Assembly: GCA_903839865.1 (NCBI GenBank)
Contig: CAIMEE010000555.1
Location: forward strand, 1 to 53,081
DNA: 53,081 nt
From: Enhydrobacter aerosaccus
GTDB taxonomy: Bacteria; Pseudomonadota; Alphaproteobacteria; Reyranellales; Reyranellaceae
Reading direction: 5' to 3'
Part shown: piece after piece, positions 25,298 through 35,182 of the stretch
Position numbering within the stretch: position 1 is the stretch's first letter
Layout of the letters: each line of letters opens with the position of its first letter
Notes under the pieces: generated by a model
Told to the model about the DNA's origin: nothing
The model's database searches: none
Seen by the model: the letters and a program-made list of their open reading frames with translations, nothing else
Program-made: the position numbers and the translations under genes

Positions 25298-27277
25298 GTG
25301 CGGACACTCCTTCTTCTTGTTGCGCTCGCCCTTCTCCCCACGGCCGCAAGCGCCCAGCAGCGCTCCGGCATCGACGTGTCGCTGATCGACACGTCCGTGC
25401 GGCCACAGGAGGACTTCTGGCGCTTTGCCAACGGCAAGTGGCTGGCCGCAACGGAGATCCCGGCCGATCGCCCGGGCTGGGACTCCTTCGGCGTCGTGCG
25501 CGAGGCCACCCAGGCCCAGCTGCGGGACGTCATCGAGGGCATCGATGCCAAGAGCAACAACGAGGAACACCGCAAGCTCGCCGACTTCTACGCCTCCTTC
25601 ATGGACGAGCCGAAGGTCGAAGCCGCGGGCCTTTCCGCACTGAAGCCCCAGCTCGATCGCATCCATGCCATCACGGACAAGGCCGCCCTGCCACCCCTGT
25701 TCGCACACCTGTCACGGTTCTGGGTGCGCACGCCCTACTACCTCGACATCGGCCCCGACGAGCACGACACCACGGTCTACATCACGCATCTGGCACAGAG
25801 CGGGCTCGGGCTGCCCGACCGCGACTATTATCTGAAGGACGACGCGCACTTCACGGCGATCCGTACAGCCTATCGCGCTCACATCGTGAAAGTGCTGACG
25901 CTCGCCGGCGAACCGGTGAGCGCGGCCGATGCCGAGGCGATGATCGCGCTCGAAACCTCCATCGCGCGCCTGCAGTGGACGCGTGTCGAGAATCGCAATC
26001 CGCTCAAGACCTACAACAAGCGCACCAAGGCCGAGCTGCCGGCGTATCTCACGGCGGAGGGCCTCGGCGTCGACGTACCGAGCCTGGTCGTGCTGCAGCC
26101 GAGCTACATCGAGGGCTTGGCAGGACTGTTGAACGACGTGCCGGTGGCCACCTGGCGCACGTACCTCACCTATCAACTGCTGACGGCGCTCTCGCCCTTC
26201 CTGCCGGCGGCATTCGTGGCCGAGGACTTCGCCTTCGACCAGAAGACCCTGCGCGGCGTGCCGCAGATACAGGCCCGATGGAAGCGCGGTGTAGCCACGG
26301 TCGATCGCGCTCTCACCTTTGCCCTGGGGCGCCTCTACGTGGGAAAATACTTCCCACCGTCGGCCAAGACGCATGCCGAGGCGCTGATCGCCGAGATGCT
26401 GGGAACCTACAGGCGCAGCATCGAGACGCTCGACTGGATGGGACCCGACACGCGTCGCGAGGCGCTGGCCAAGCTTGCGGCGATCCGCGCCAAGGTCGGC
26501 TATCCCGAACACGGCCGCACCTACGACGGGCTCGTCGTGCAGCGCGACGACCTGGTGGGCAACGTGATGCGGTCGCGGTCTTTCGGCTACGATTACTGGA
26601 CCGCCAAGATCGGCCAGAAGGTCGATCGCGAGGAATGGTTCGGCGGCCCACAGGTCGTGAACGCCTTCTACAATCCCACCCTGAATGAGATCGTGTTTCC
26701 CGCCGGCATCCTCCAGCCGCCGTTCTTCGATGCCGCGGCCGACGACGCCGCCAACTACGGCGGCATCGGCGTGGTGATCGGGCACGAGATCAGCCACGCC
26801 TTCGACGACGAGGGCAGCCGCTACGACGCCGTGGGCAACCTGCGCAACTGGTGGACCGAGGCCGACCGAGCGGCCTTCGAGAAGATGACGCACGGCATGA
26901 TCGCGCAGTACGACGCCTTCAGCCCGCTGCCCGGCTATCACGTGAACGGCGCGCTGACCCTGGGCGAGAACGCGGCCGACAATGCGGGTCTCGCCGTCGC
27001 CGTGAAGGCCTATCGCGCGTCGCTGAACGGCAAGCCCGCGCCCCCGATCGACGGCTACACCGGAGACCAGCGGCTGTTCCTGGCCTTCGCGCAGATCTGG
27101 AAGGCCAAGATCCGCGACGCCGCGGGCATCGAGCGGCTGAAGACCGATCCGCATTCGCCGGGCCAGTTCCGCGCCAACGGCGCGGTGCGCAACCAGACCG
27201 CCTTCGACGAAGCCTTCGACGTCAAACCGGGCGACGCCATGTACCTGCCGCCCACGCAAAGGATAACGCTATGGTGA
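25298..27277 (+). CDS. M13-family (neprilysin-like) metallopeptidase
   Basis: 659 residues from GTG 25298, which yields the signal peptide MRTLLLLVALALLPTAASA; the longer frame from 25268 would lie in the TauD gene and has no signal. The zinc motif H496-EISH500 and the third ligand E557 in ENAADNAG are intact, and VNAFYNPTLNEIVFPAGILQ is the M13 substrate-binding region. The enzyme should be periplasmic and cut short peptides. It overlaps the next gene, a Bug receptor, by seven bases. Confidence 0.93.
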   Translation: MRTLLLLVALALLPTAASAQQRSGIDVSLIDTSVRPQEDFWRFANGKWLAATEIPADRPGWDSFGVVREATQAQLRDVIEGIDAKSNNEEHRKLADFYASFMDEPKVEAAGLSALKPQLDRIHAITDKAALPPLFAHLSRFWVRTPYYLDIGPDEHDTTVYITHLAQSGLGLPDRDYYLKDDAHFTAIRTAYRAHIVKVLTLAGEPVSAADAEAMIALETSIARLQWTRVENRNPLKTYNKRTKAELPAYLTAEGLGVDVPSLVVLQPSYIEGLAGLLNDVPVATWRTYLTYQLLTALSPFLPAAFVAEDFAFDQKTLRGVPQIQARWKRGVATVDRALTFALGRLYVGKYFPPSAKTHAEALIAEMLGTYRRSIETLDWMGPDTRREALAKLAAIRAKVGYPEHGRTYDGLVVQRDDLVGNVMRSRSFGYDYWTAKIGQKVDREEWFGGPQVVNAFYNPTLNEIVFPAGILQPPFFDAAADDAANYGGIGVVIGHEISHAFDDEGSRYDAVGNLRNWWTEADRAAFEKMTHGMIAQYDAFSPLPGYHVNGALTLGENAADNAGLAVAVKAYRASLNGKPAPPIDGYTGDQRLFLAFAQIWKAKIRDAAGIERLKTDPHSPGQFRANGAVRNQTAFDEAFDVKPGDAMYLPPTQRITLW

Positions 27278-28245
27278 ATATGCTCCGCCGATCGCTTCTC
27301 GTGGGCGCCGCCTGCCTTGCCGCGCCGTCCATCGCCCGGGCGGACACCTATCCGGCACGACCGGTGAAGGTGATCGTGCCGTTCGCGCCGGGCGGGCAGA
27401 CCGACGTCATTGCCCGCTTCATCGCGCAGAAACTGTCGGAGCATCTGGGCCAGCAGTTCGTCGTCGAGAACAAGTCGGGCGCCGGCGGCAACATCGGCAT
27501 GGGGCTCGCAGCCCAGGCGCCGCCGGATGGCTACACGCTGCTCTTCACCGACGGCACGACCTTCGTCGTCAATCCGAACCTCTACGACAAGGCGCCCTAC
27601 GATCCGTTCAAGGATTTCCAGCCGGTGTCGCTGTCCGTGACCACGACGCAGGTGCTGGTGGTCCATCCCTCGCTGCCGGTCGCGACGGTTGCCGAGCTCG
27701 TCGCTCTCGTGAAGTCCAAGCCCAACACCTACAGCATCGCCTCGCCCGGCATCGGCACGCCGGGACACCTGACCGGCGAATTGTTCAAGGCGGCGGCCGG
27801 GCTCGATCTCATCCACGTGCCGTTCGGCGGCGGCGGCCTCGCGATCAACTCGGCGGCGGCGGGCCACACGCCGATCGCCTTCGGCTCACCGGCCGCGACG
27901 ATGTCCCAGATCACCGGCGGGAAGCTCCGTGCGCTGGCGGTGGCCAGCAAGAAGCGCATCGCGTCGCTCCCCGACGTGCCGTCGATGACGGAGGCGGGCT
28001 ACCCGAGCGTCGAGAGCGATGTCTGGGTGGGATGCGTGGCGCCCGCTGCCGTGCCCAAGGACATCGTCGGCCTGCTCCATCGCGAGATGGGCAAGGCGGT
28101 CCTGCTGCCCGACGTGAAGGAGCGCGTGGCGGCACTGGGCTTCGAGCCTTACGACCCCTCGCTCGACGCCTCCACGACGCGCATGCGCGAGGAGAGCGAC
28201 AAATGGGCCAAGCTCATCCGCGCGCTGAACCTAAAAGCCGGATGA
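27271..28245 (+). CDS. Bug-family (TctC-like) periplasmic solute receptor
   Basis: 324 residues starting at ATG 27271, which overlaps the M13 stop. A signal peptide (MLRRSLLVGAACLAAPSIARA) is followed by YPARPVKVIVPFAPGGQTDVIARFIA, and GAGGNIGMGLAAQAPPDGYTLLF, the ligand-binding signature of Bug receptors of tripartite tricarboxylate transporters. These bind organic acids or amino-acid-like carboxylates. No tctA/tctB membrane genes are in the window, so it either serves a distant transporter or acts as a sensor. It converges on the enolase-superfamily gene with 2 nt between stops. Confidence 0.92.
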   Translation: MVNMLRRSLLVGAACLAAPSIARADTYPARPVKVIVPFAPGGQTDVIARFIAQKLSEHLGQQFVVENKSGAGGNIGMGLAAQAPPDGYTLLFTDGTTFVVNPNLYDKAPYDPFKDFQPVSLSVTTTQVLVVHPSLPVATVAELVALVKSKPNTYSIASPGIGTPGHLTGELFKAAAGLDLIHVPFGGGGLAINSAAAGHTPIAFGSPAATMSQITGGKLRALAVASKKRIASLPDVPSMTEAGYPSVESDVWVGCVAPAAVPKDIVGLLHREMGKAVLLPDVKERVAALGFEPYDPSLDASTTRMREESDKWAKLIRALNLKAG

Positions 28246-28247
28246 CC

Positions 28248-29342
28248 TCACGCCTTGAAGCGCGCGATCGCCTTCTCGTCGAACTTGAGGCCGAGGCCGG
28301 GCTTGGTCGGCAGCACCAGTTCGCCATTCTCGATCGCGGGCGTCTCCTCGTAGAGCGCCAGCATCCACGGCATGTACTCGACCGTGAGGCCATTGGGGCA
28401 CGCCGCCACCATGTGGCACAGCACCTCCGGCATGACGTGGCTCACGATCGGCAGGTTGAACGCCTCGGCCATGGCCGCGACCTTCATCCACTGCGTGGGT
28501 CCGCCCACCCTCGCGATGTCGACCATCACGATGTCGACCGAGCGCGCCTCGATCATGTGGCGGAAGGGCACGATGCCCCAGACGTATTCGCCGCCCGCGA
28601 CCGGGGTCTTGAGCGCGGCCGTCACGCGCGCGAGACCCGCGTAGTCGTCGGCCGTCGTTACGTCTTCCAACCAGAACAGGCCGATGCCCGCCTGCTCGAC
28701 CCGGCTGCCGATATCGATCGCCTGCTCGGGCCGCCAGCGCTGGTTGATGTCGCACATCAGCGGGATGTCGGGGCCGATGGCGTCGCGCACCGTTCGCATG
28801 CGGCGGATCTCGTCGGCCGGTGTCGGATCGCCCGGCAGCGCCATCTGGGTCTTCATCGAGCGGAAGCCCTTCTGGACCAGGATGCGCGCCGCCTGCTCCG
28901 TCTGCTTGTCGGTGAGACCACGCCGCAGCGAGCCCGACGCATAGGTCGGCACCCTCGCGCGATGGCCGCCCAGCAACTGCCACAGCGGCTGGTCGAGCAC
29001 CTTGCCCTTGATGTCCCACAGCGCGGTGTCGATCGCCGACAGAGCGAGCGTGAAGATGCCGCCCGGGCCGCCCACGTCACCCGTGCGCAGTTTGGCGAGC
29101 ACCGCCTCGAGGCGCATCGGATCTTCGCCCACGATGCCGGCGCAAAGATCCTCCATCATCGCATGCAGGCTGCGCGTCACGCGGCCGCCGTACAGCGTGA
29201 CGCCGATGCCCTCGATGCCATTGTCGGTGCGCAGGCGCAGGATCACGGTCGGGCGCTTGCGGTTGGCGTCTTCCGGCATGTTGGCCAGCGGATCGTCCTC
29301 GGGCACGGCCAGTGTCACGACCTGGTAACCGGATATTTTCAT
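28248..29342 (-). CDS. Mandelate racemase/muconate lactonizing enzyme-family protein
   Basis: 364 residues of the enolase superfamily. Metal ligands D198 (MCDINQRW), E226 (FWLEDV) and E252 (GGEYVW) are present, with a candidate His-Asp dyad H302 (VSHVMPE) and D275. The usual K-x-K base motif reads K164-T-Q166, so the second lysine is replaced. This points to an acid-sugar or amino-acid-derivative dehydratase or racemase with altered stereochemistry. The Bug receptor next to it could deliver its substrate. It is divergent from an acyl-CoA dehydrogenase gene with a candidate operator between. Confidence 0.88.
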   Translation of the reverse strand: MKISGYQVVTLAVPEDDPLANMPEDANRKRPTVILRLRTDNGIEGIGVTLYGGRVTRSLHAMMEDLCAGIVGEDPMRLEAVLAKLRTGDVGGPGGIFTLALSAIDTALWDIKGKVLDQPLWQLLGGHRARVPTYASGSLRRGLTDKQTEQAARILVQKGFRSMKTQMALPGDPTPADEIRRMRTVRDAIGPDIPLMCDINQRWRPEQAIDIGSRVEQAGIGLFWLEDVTTADDYAGLARVTAALKTPVAGGEYVWGIVPFRHMIEARSVDIVMVDIARVGGPTQWMKVAAMAEAFNLPIVSHVMPEVLCHMVAACPNGLTVEYMPWMLALYEETPAIENGELVLPTKPGLGLKFDEKAIARFKA

Positions 29343-29354
29343 CGTTTCCCCCGC

Positions 29355-29370
29355 GTGAATGACCGTTCAC
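29355..29370. promoter_or_regulatory. Inverted repeat between divergent genes, candidate TetR/GntR operator
   Basis: GTGAATGACCGTTCAC has 5-bp arms GTGAA/TTCAC, and the outer bases extend it (CCCCGC before, ATCGGGG after). It lies 12 nt upstream of the mandelate-racemase-type start and 53 nt before the acyl-CoA dehydrogenase start, where a shared regulator would act. Confidence 0.45.
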
Positions 29371-29422
29371 ATCGGGGGCATTTTCGGCCAAAGTCCGCCG
29401 CAGCACAAAGGGAGAGACGAAG

Positions 29423-30646
<1,224 letters not shown>

Positions 30647-30651
30647 CGGGA

Positions 30652-30691
30652 AAGGCCGGCCTGCCTACTCCGTCTTGAGCAGGCCGGCCTT
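30652..30691. terminator. Bidirectional hairpin between converging genes
   Basis: AAGGCCGGCCTGC (30652-30664) pairs perfectly with GCAGGCCGGCCTT (30679-30691) around a 14-nt loop. The second arm codes for the last residues of the minus-strand Bug receptor. There is no long T-tract, so termination strength is uncertain. Confidence 0.6.
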
Positions 30692-31645
30692 CTCGAACTC
30701 CACGATCGCCTCGTCTTCCTTGTGAAGCATCGCCGTCACGTCCGCGACGCTCAGCGCCTCGACGTCGGCGCCGAGTTCGGCCTCGCGCTTGGCGAGCGCC
30801 GGATCGGCGATCGCGGCAGCCACGGTGGCATTTAGCTTGTTCACGATCTCGGCCGGCGTGCCGGCGGGCGCCATCAGGTAGAGCGGCGTCGTGGCGTCGA
30901 AGTCGGTGACGCCGCGTTCGGCCAGGGTCGCGACATCCGGCAGTTCGCGGGCGCGCTTGCGCGTAGTGACAGCGACGGCCGTGAGGCGTCCCTCGCGCAC
31001 ATGGCCGATCGAAGCCGGAATCTGGTCCATCACGGCATCGATCAGGCCCGCGAGCAGATCGTTCAGCGCCGGGCCGTTGCTCTTGTAGGGAATGACGTTG
31101 AACTTCACCCCCGCTGCCTGCTGCAGCCGCAGGATGGCGAGATGATTGGTGCTGCCGTTGCCGGGATGGCCGATGGTAATCTTGCCCGGGTTCGCCTTGA
31201 GAGAAGCCAGCAGCGCGGGCCAGTCCTTGATCGGATTGCTGGCGTTCATCACGATGTCCATCGGCGAGGTGCTGAGCAATCCGACGGGTGCGAAGCTTGC
31301 CAGCGTGTAGGGCGGCTTGCCGCCGGTCATGCGCGGGCTGACCAGGAACGTGCCGGTGGACCCCAGCACGATGCTGTAGCCGTCGGGAGCCGACTTCGCG
31401 ACCTGCTCGGCGCCGATCGCGCCGCCTGCCCCGCCGCGGTTGTCGACGATCACCTGCTGGCCCAGCCGCTTGCCCATCGCCTCGGCGAACAGACGCCCGG
31501 TGAGATCGGCGTTGCCGCCCGGCGCGAAAGGCACGACAAGCCGGATGGGCTTGTCGGGGTAGTCGGCAGCGCGCGCGATACCAGTAGCGGCGAGAGCGGG
31601 AAACACGCCCAGTGCGGCGCGGCGGCTGAGCTTCATCATGATCAT
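30665..31645 (-). CDS. Bug-family periplasmic solute receptor
   Basis: 326 residues. The signal sequence MKLSRRAALGVFPALAATGIARA has a twin-arginine-like RR before the hydrophobic stretch, though the full Tat consensus is not met. YPDKPIRLVVPFAPGGNADLTGRL and GAGGAIGAEQVAKSAPDGYSIV identify the family. The ATG overlaps the stop of the upstream acylase gene as ATGA, so the two are translationally coupled; this makes delivery of N-acyl-amino-acid-like or other acylated substrates plausible. No membrane subunits are nearby. Confidence 0.92.
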   Translation of the reverse strand: MIMMKLSRRAALGVFPALAATGIARAADYPDKPIRLVVPFAPGGNADLTGRLFAEAMGKRLGQQVIVDNRGGAGGAIGAEQVAKSAPDGYSIVLGSTGTFLVSPRMTGGKPPYTLASFAPVGLLSTSPMDIVMNASNPIKDWPALLASLKANPGKITIGHPGNGSTNHLAILRLQQAAGVKFNVIPYKSNGPALNDLLAGLIDAVMDQIPASIGHVREGRLTAVAVTTRKRARELPDVATLAERGVTDFDATTPLYLMAPAGTPAEIVNKLNATVAAAIADPALAKREAELGADVEALSVADVTAMLHKEDEAIVEFEKAGLLKTE

Positions 31646-33345
31646 TGCCCCTGACGCAGTAGTTTGCCTGACGGCCTCTTCGGCACCGTGCCCGGTTCGG
31701 GCAGGATGACGCCGTTCACGATCACAGCCTTAACACCGAGCGGACGGCTGATCAGGCGATCCTCGCCTGCCGGCAAATCATGCACCCGTTCGAGTTTGCT
31801 GGCGCCGACCGTCGCGGGATCGAACACCACGACATCGGCCGGCAGGCCGACGGCGAGACGGCCGCGATCTCGGAGGCCGAAGATATCGGCCGGCCGCTGC
31901 GTCAGCTGATGCACCGCCTGTTCGAGCGTGATCGCCTTGTCCTCGCGCACCCAGTGACCGAGCAGGTGCGTGGCATAGCAGGCGTCGCAGAGCTGGCTCA
32001 TGTGCGCGCCGCCGTCGCCCAGGGCGATCAGCACGTTGGGGTCCTGCACGATCTCGCGCACCTCGGCCTCTTCGAAGTTGAGCACATTGGCCCGCAGCTT
32101 CATGAGCAGATCCTGCCCGGCGAAGTCGAACATCAGGTCGACCGGATCGACGCCTCGCTCGCCGGCGACGTCGACCAGCTTGCGCTCGATCAACGCGGTG
32201 TCCTGCGCGGATGAGATGACAAGATTGCGGAACATGGCGCGTCGCGTGTCGCCCTCGACCTCCTTGCCCATGAACCACTGATCGTCGGGACCGCGGCCGG
32301 CCATCTGCACCTTCACGCGCGCGCGGAAGGCGGGATCGGCATAGACGGCCCGGCGTTCGTCGTCGCTGTTCGCCACGCGCAGGCGCTCGAACGACGCGAA
32401 GGTGTCGAACACCACGGGCGAGCGGAAGTCGAACTCGATCTGGATCGGCCGGCAGGCGCCCTGCGGGTAGATCGGCAAGCCGCGCGCGATCAGCTCGCTC
32501 GACTTGGCGAGCTGCGGACGGTGCGAATTGGGACCGAGCGAGCCCGCCAGCAGCGCCGTCCAGATGACCGGCCGGCCGCTCTTGCGGTGCAGCTCCTCGT
32601 ACTCCTGCCAGCGCGGGTCGCGTCCGACATTGTAGTGGATGATGCCATGACCCGATTTCCCGACGGCGTCGGCGATCTCCAGCATCTCGCCGAACTCGGC
32701 GAGCCGGCTGGGCACCGGGCGGCCGGAATAGCCAATATGGACCTTCGAGACCGAGGTGGCGAAACCGACGGCGCCCACCGCCATCGCCTCGGCCACGATC
32801 TTCTTCATCTCCGCCACTTCGGCCGCCGTGGCGGCGCGCGTTGTCGAGTCGTCGCCCATCACCGAGAGCCGCACCGGCGTGTGGCCGACCATGACGGCGA
32901 CATTGATGCCGAGCGGCTGACGGTCGAGCGCATCCATGTATTCGGGGAAGGTCTCGAACGGCCACTCCGCGCCGATGCCGGCCTTGAGGGCCGCGAGGCT
33001 CATGCCCTCGACTCTCTCGAGCGTGCGCAGGATCAGCTCGCGATGCTCGGGCTTCGTCGGCGCGACGCCGAAGCCGCAATTGCCGACCACGACCGACGTC
33101 ACGCCATGCCACGGCGAGATGGTGAGCATGGGGTCCCACAACACCTGCGCGTCATAGTGCGTATGCACGTCGACGAAGCCCGGCGAGACGATCATGCCGC
33201 TCGCATCGATCGTCTCCGACGCCGCACCCGGCGCATCGCCCAGCGCCACGACCTTGCCGTCCTTGATGCCGGCGTCGCCGCGGCGGCGCGCGCTGCCCGA
33301 TCCGTCGACAATCTCGCCGCCGGTGATCTTGATGTCGTAGTCCAT
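31642..33345 (-). CDS. N-acyl-D-amino-acid deacylase family amidohydrolase
   Basis: 567 residues. The HxH metal motif is in GFVDVHTHYDAQ, the cysteine ligand typical of D-aminoacylase in VVGNCGFGVAP, and GDGGAHMSQLCD near residues 455-466 provides the catalytic aspartate. The family hydrolyses N-acyl-D-amino acids or related imides and dihydropyrimidines. A paralogue of nearly equal length lies at 49590-51275. It is the middle gene of a Bug-acylase-Bug operon, 7 nt after the upstream receptor's stop and overlapping the downstream receptor. Confidence 0.9.
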   Translation of the reverse strand: MDYDIKITGGEIVDGSGSARRRGDAGIKDGKVVALGDAPGAASETIDASGMIVSPGFVDVHTHYDAQVLWDPMLTISPWHGVTSVVVGNCGFGVAPTKPEHRELILRTLERVEGMSLAALKAGIGAEWPFETFPEYMDALDRQPLGINVAVMVGHTPVRLSVMGDDSTTRAATAAEVAEMKKIVAEAMAVGAVGFATSVSKVHIGYSGRPVPSRLAEFGEMLEIADAVGKSGHGIIHYNVGRDPRWQEYEELHRKSGRPVIWTALLAGSLGPNSHRPQLAKSSELIARGLPIYPQGACRPIQIEFDFRSPVVFDTFASFERLRVANSDDERRAVYADPAFRARVKVQMAGRGPDDQWFMGKEVEGDTRRAMFRNLVISSAQDTALIERKLVDVAGERGVDPVDLMFDFAGQDLLMKLRANVLNFEEAEVREIVQDPNVLIALGDGGAHMSQLCDACYATHLLGHWVREDKAITLEQAVHQLTQRPADIFGLRDRGRLAVGLPADVVVFDPATVGASKLERVHDLPAGEDRLISRPLGVKAVIVNGVILPEPGTVPKRPSGKLLRQGQ

Positions 33346-33352
33346 GACCCGC

Positions 33353-34315
33353 CTACTCCACCTTGACGCCGGTGTACTCGATCATCTCTTTCCAATAAGC
33401 AAGGTCGTCCTTCTGGCGCTTGGCGAACTCCGCCGGCGTGCTGCCGATCGGGTCGAAGCCCAGCGTCTTCCACTTCTCGAGCGACTGGGGATCCTTCAGC
33501 GCCCTGTTGATGTCGGCCGAGAGCTTGTCGACGATCGCCTTGGGCGTTTTGGCCGGTGCAAACATGCCGTACCAGCCGTCGACCACGAAGTCGGGGAAGC
33601 CCGCCTCGACCATGGTCGGCAGGTCTGGCGCAGACGGCGAACGTGTCGCGCAGGTCTGGGCCAGCGCCTTCACCTGGCCGGCGCGCGCCTGGGGCAGGGC
33701 CGAAGGAAGATTGTCGAACATGTAGGCGATGCGGCCGGCCATCAGGTCGGGCTGCGCCTGCGCACTGCCGCGATACGGCACGAGCGTCGCCTTGAGACCG
33801 GCGCGCTTGACCAGCAGTTCCGCCGCGATGTGCTGGCTCGAGCCGGTGACCGCCGCATAGGAGACTCCCTCCTGCTTCCGGATCCACTCGACCAGTTCCT
33901 TTGCGGTGGTGGCCGGGATGCTGTTGGGAATTACCAGGACCATGCAGGCGGTCCCAAGCAGGGTCAGCGGCTCGAAGTCCTTGATCGGATCGTAGGGCAG
34001 GTTGGGATAGAAGATCTTGTTGGAGGCGTTGGTGCTCTGCGTGCCGAGTTGGATCGTGTAGCCATCCGGCGCCGCCTTGGCCGCAATGTCGGTACCGATG
34101 GCACCGGCGGCACCGCCCTTGTTCTCGATGACGATGCCCGCCTTCCACACGTCGCCGAGCCTGGCCGCCAGGATCCGAGACAGCGTGTCGGTCGGACCGC
34201 CTGGCGGGAACGGCACGATCCAGCGGATCGGCCGGCTGGGATAGTCCTGTGCGCCGGCGGGCGCGCCCACGGCGGCAAGCAGGAGCAGGATCAAACACGA
34301 CAGGCGAAATGGCAC
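33353..34315 (-). CDS. Bug-family periplasmic solute receptor, first gene of the acylase operon
   Basis: 320 residues from GTG 34315, selected because AAGGAG lies 7 nt upstream and a signal peptide (FRLSCLILLLLAAVGAPAGA) follows at once; the longer open frame to 34723 overlaps the divergent SDR gene. YPSRPIRWIVPFPPGGPTDTLSRI and GAAGAIGTDIAAKAAPDGYTI are family motifs. It differs considerably from the other receptor of the same operon, so the two probably bind different ligands. Confidence 0.9.
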   Translation of the reverse strand: MPFRLSCLILLLLAAVGAPAGAQDYPSRPIRWIVPFPPGGPTDTLSRILAARLGDVWKAGIVIENKGGAAGAIGTDIAAKAAPDGYTIQLGTQSTNASNKIFYPNLPYDPIKDFEPLTLLGTACMVLVIPNSIPATTAKELVEWIRKQEGVSYAAVTGSSQHIAAELLVKRAGLKATLVPYRGSAQAQPDLMAGRIAYMFDNLPSALPQARAGQVKALAQTCATRSPSAPDLPTMVEAGFPDFVVDGWYGMFAPAKTPKAIVDKLSADINRALKDPQSLEKWKTLGFDPIGSTPAEFAKRQKDDLAYWKEMIEYTGVKVE

Positions 34316-34396
34316 TGGGACGCTCCTTGCTTGCGATGCGGGACGAGCTTGATGGCCGCTCCTTCCTGAGGCAAGACCTGTGATGGGAGGAAACAC

Positions 34397-35167
34397 ATGA
34401 CGGATCGCCTGAAAGGCAAAGTGGCTCTGATCACCGGCGGCGCCTCGGGCCTCGGCGCCAACGCCGCCGAACTCATGGTCAAGGAAGGCGCGCGGGTCGT
34501 CGTGGCCGACATCGCGGCGGATCGCGGCAAGGCGGTCGCCGACAGGCTGGGCGCCTCCGGGCACTTCGCGAAACTCGACGTCACCAGCGAAGACAACTGG
34601 AAGGCAGTCATCGCCGAGACCGTCTCGAAGTTCGGCGCGCTGCATGTCCTGCTGAATTCGGCCGGCATCGGCCTCAGCAAGACGGTCGAGGACATCACGC
34701 TCGAGGAATGGCGCAAGGTCCATGCGATCGACCTAGATGGGGTGTTCCTGGGCTGCAAGCACGGCGTGAGCGAGATCAAGAAGCACACGAAGGAACTCGG
34801 CGGCTCGGTGATCAACATCTCGTCGATCTCGGGCATCATCGCTGGCGCCAACATGGCCGCCTACAATTCGGCCAAGGCGGGCGTGCGCCTGCTCAGCAAG
34901 TCGGTGGCGCTGCATTGCGCCAAGTCGGGCTACAACATCCGCTGCAACTCGGTGCATCCCACCTTCATCGACACGCCGATCCTCGACAAATACCGCGACC
35001 GCTTCGGCCAGGACCTGATGCAGCAGAAGCTCGGCAAGCAGGTCCCGATCGGCCGCCTCGGCCGGCCCGAGGAAGTGGGCTGGGCGCTGGTGTTCCTCGC
35101 CTCCGATGAATCGAGCTTCATGACGGGCTCGGAAGTGATCATCGACGGCGGCATTTCGGCAATGTGA
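34397..35167 (+). CDS. Short-chain dehydrogenase/reductase (SDR)
   Basis: 256 residues, the classical length. TGGASGLG (13-20) binds the cofactor, D38 after strand two suggests NAD, LNSAG (86-90) and the active site Y156-NSAK160 follow, with the C-terminal MTGSEVIIDGGISAM typical of 3-oxoacyl or 3-hydroxy/7-alpha-hydroxysteroid type enzymes. It starts a three-gene operon with an alpha/beta hydrolase and an acyl-CoA dehydrogenase. GGGAGG lies 8 nt before the start. Confidence 0.92.
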   Translation: MTDRLKGKVALITGGASGLGANAAELMVKEGARVVVADIAADRGKAVADRLGASGHFAKLDVTSEDNWKAVIAETVSKFGALHVLLNSAGIGLSKTVEDITLEEWRKVHAIDLDGVFLGCKHGVSEIKKHTKELGGSVINISSISGIIAGANMAAYNSAKAGVRLLSKSVALHCAKSGYNIRCNSVHPTFIDTPILDKYRDRFGQDLMQQKLGKQVPIGRLGRPEEVGWALVFLASDESSFMTGSEVIIDGGISAM

Positions 35168-35182
35168 ACCGGAGAAACAGCC

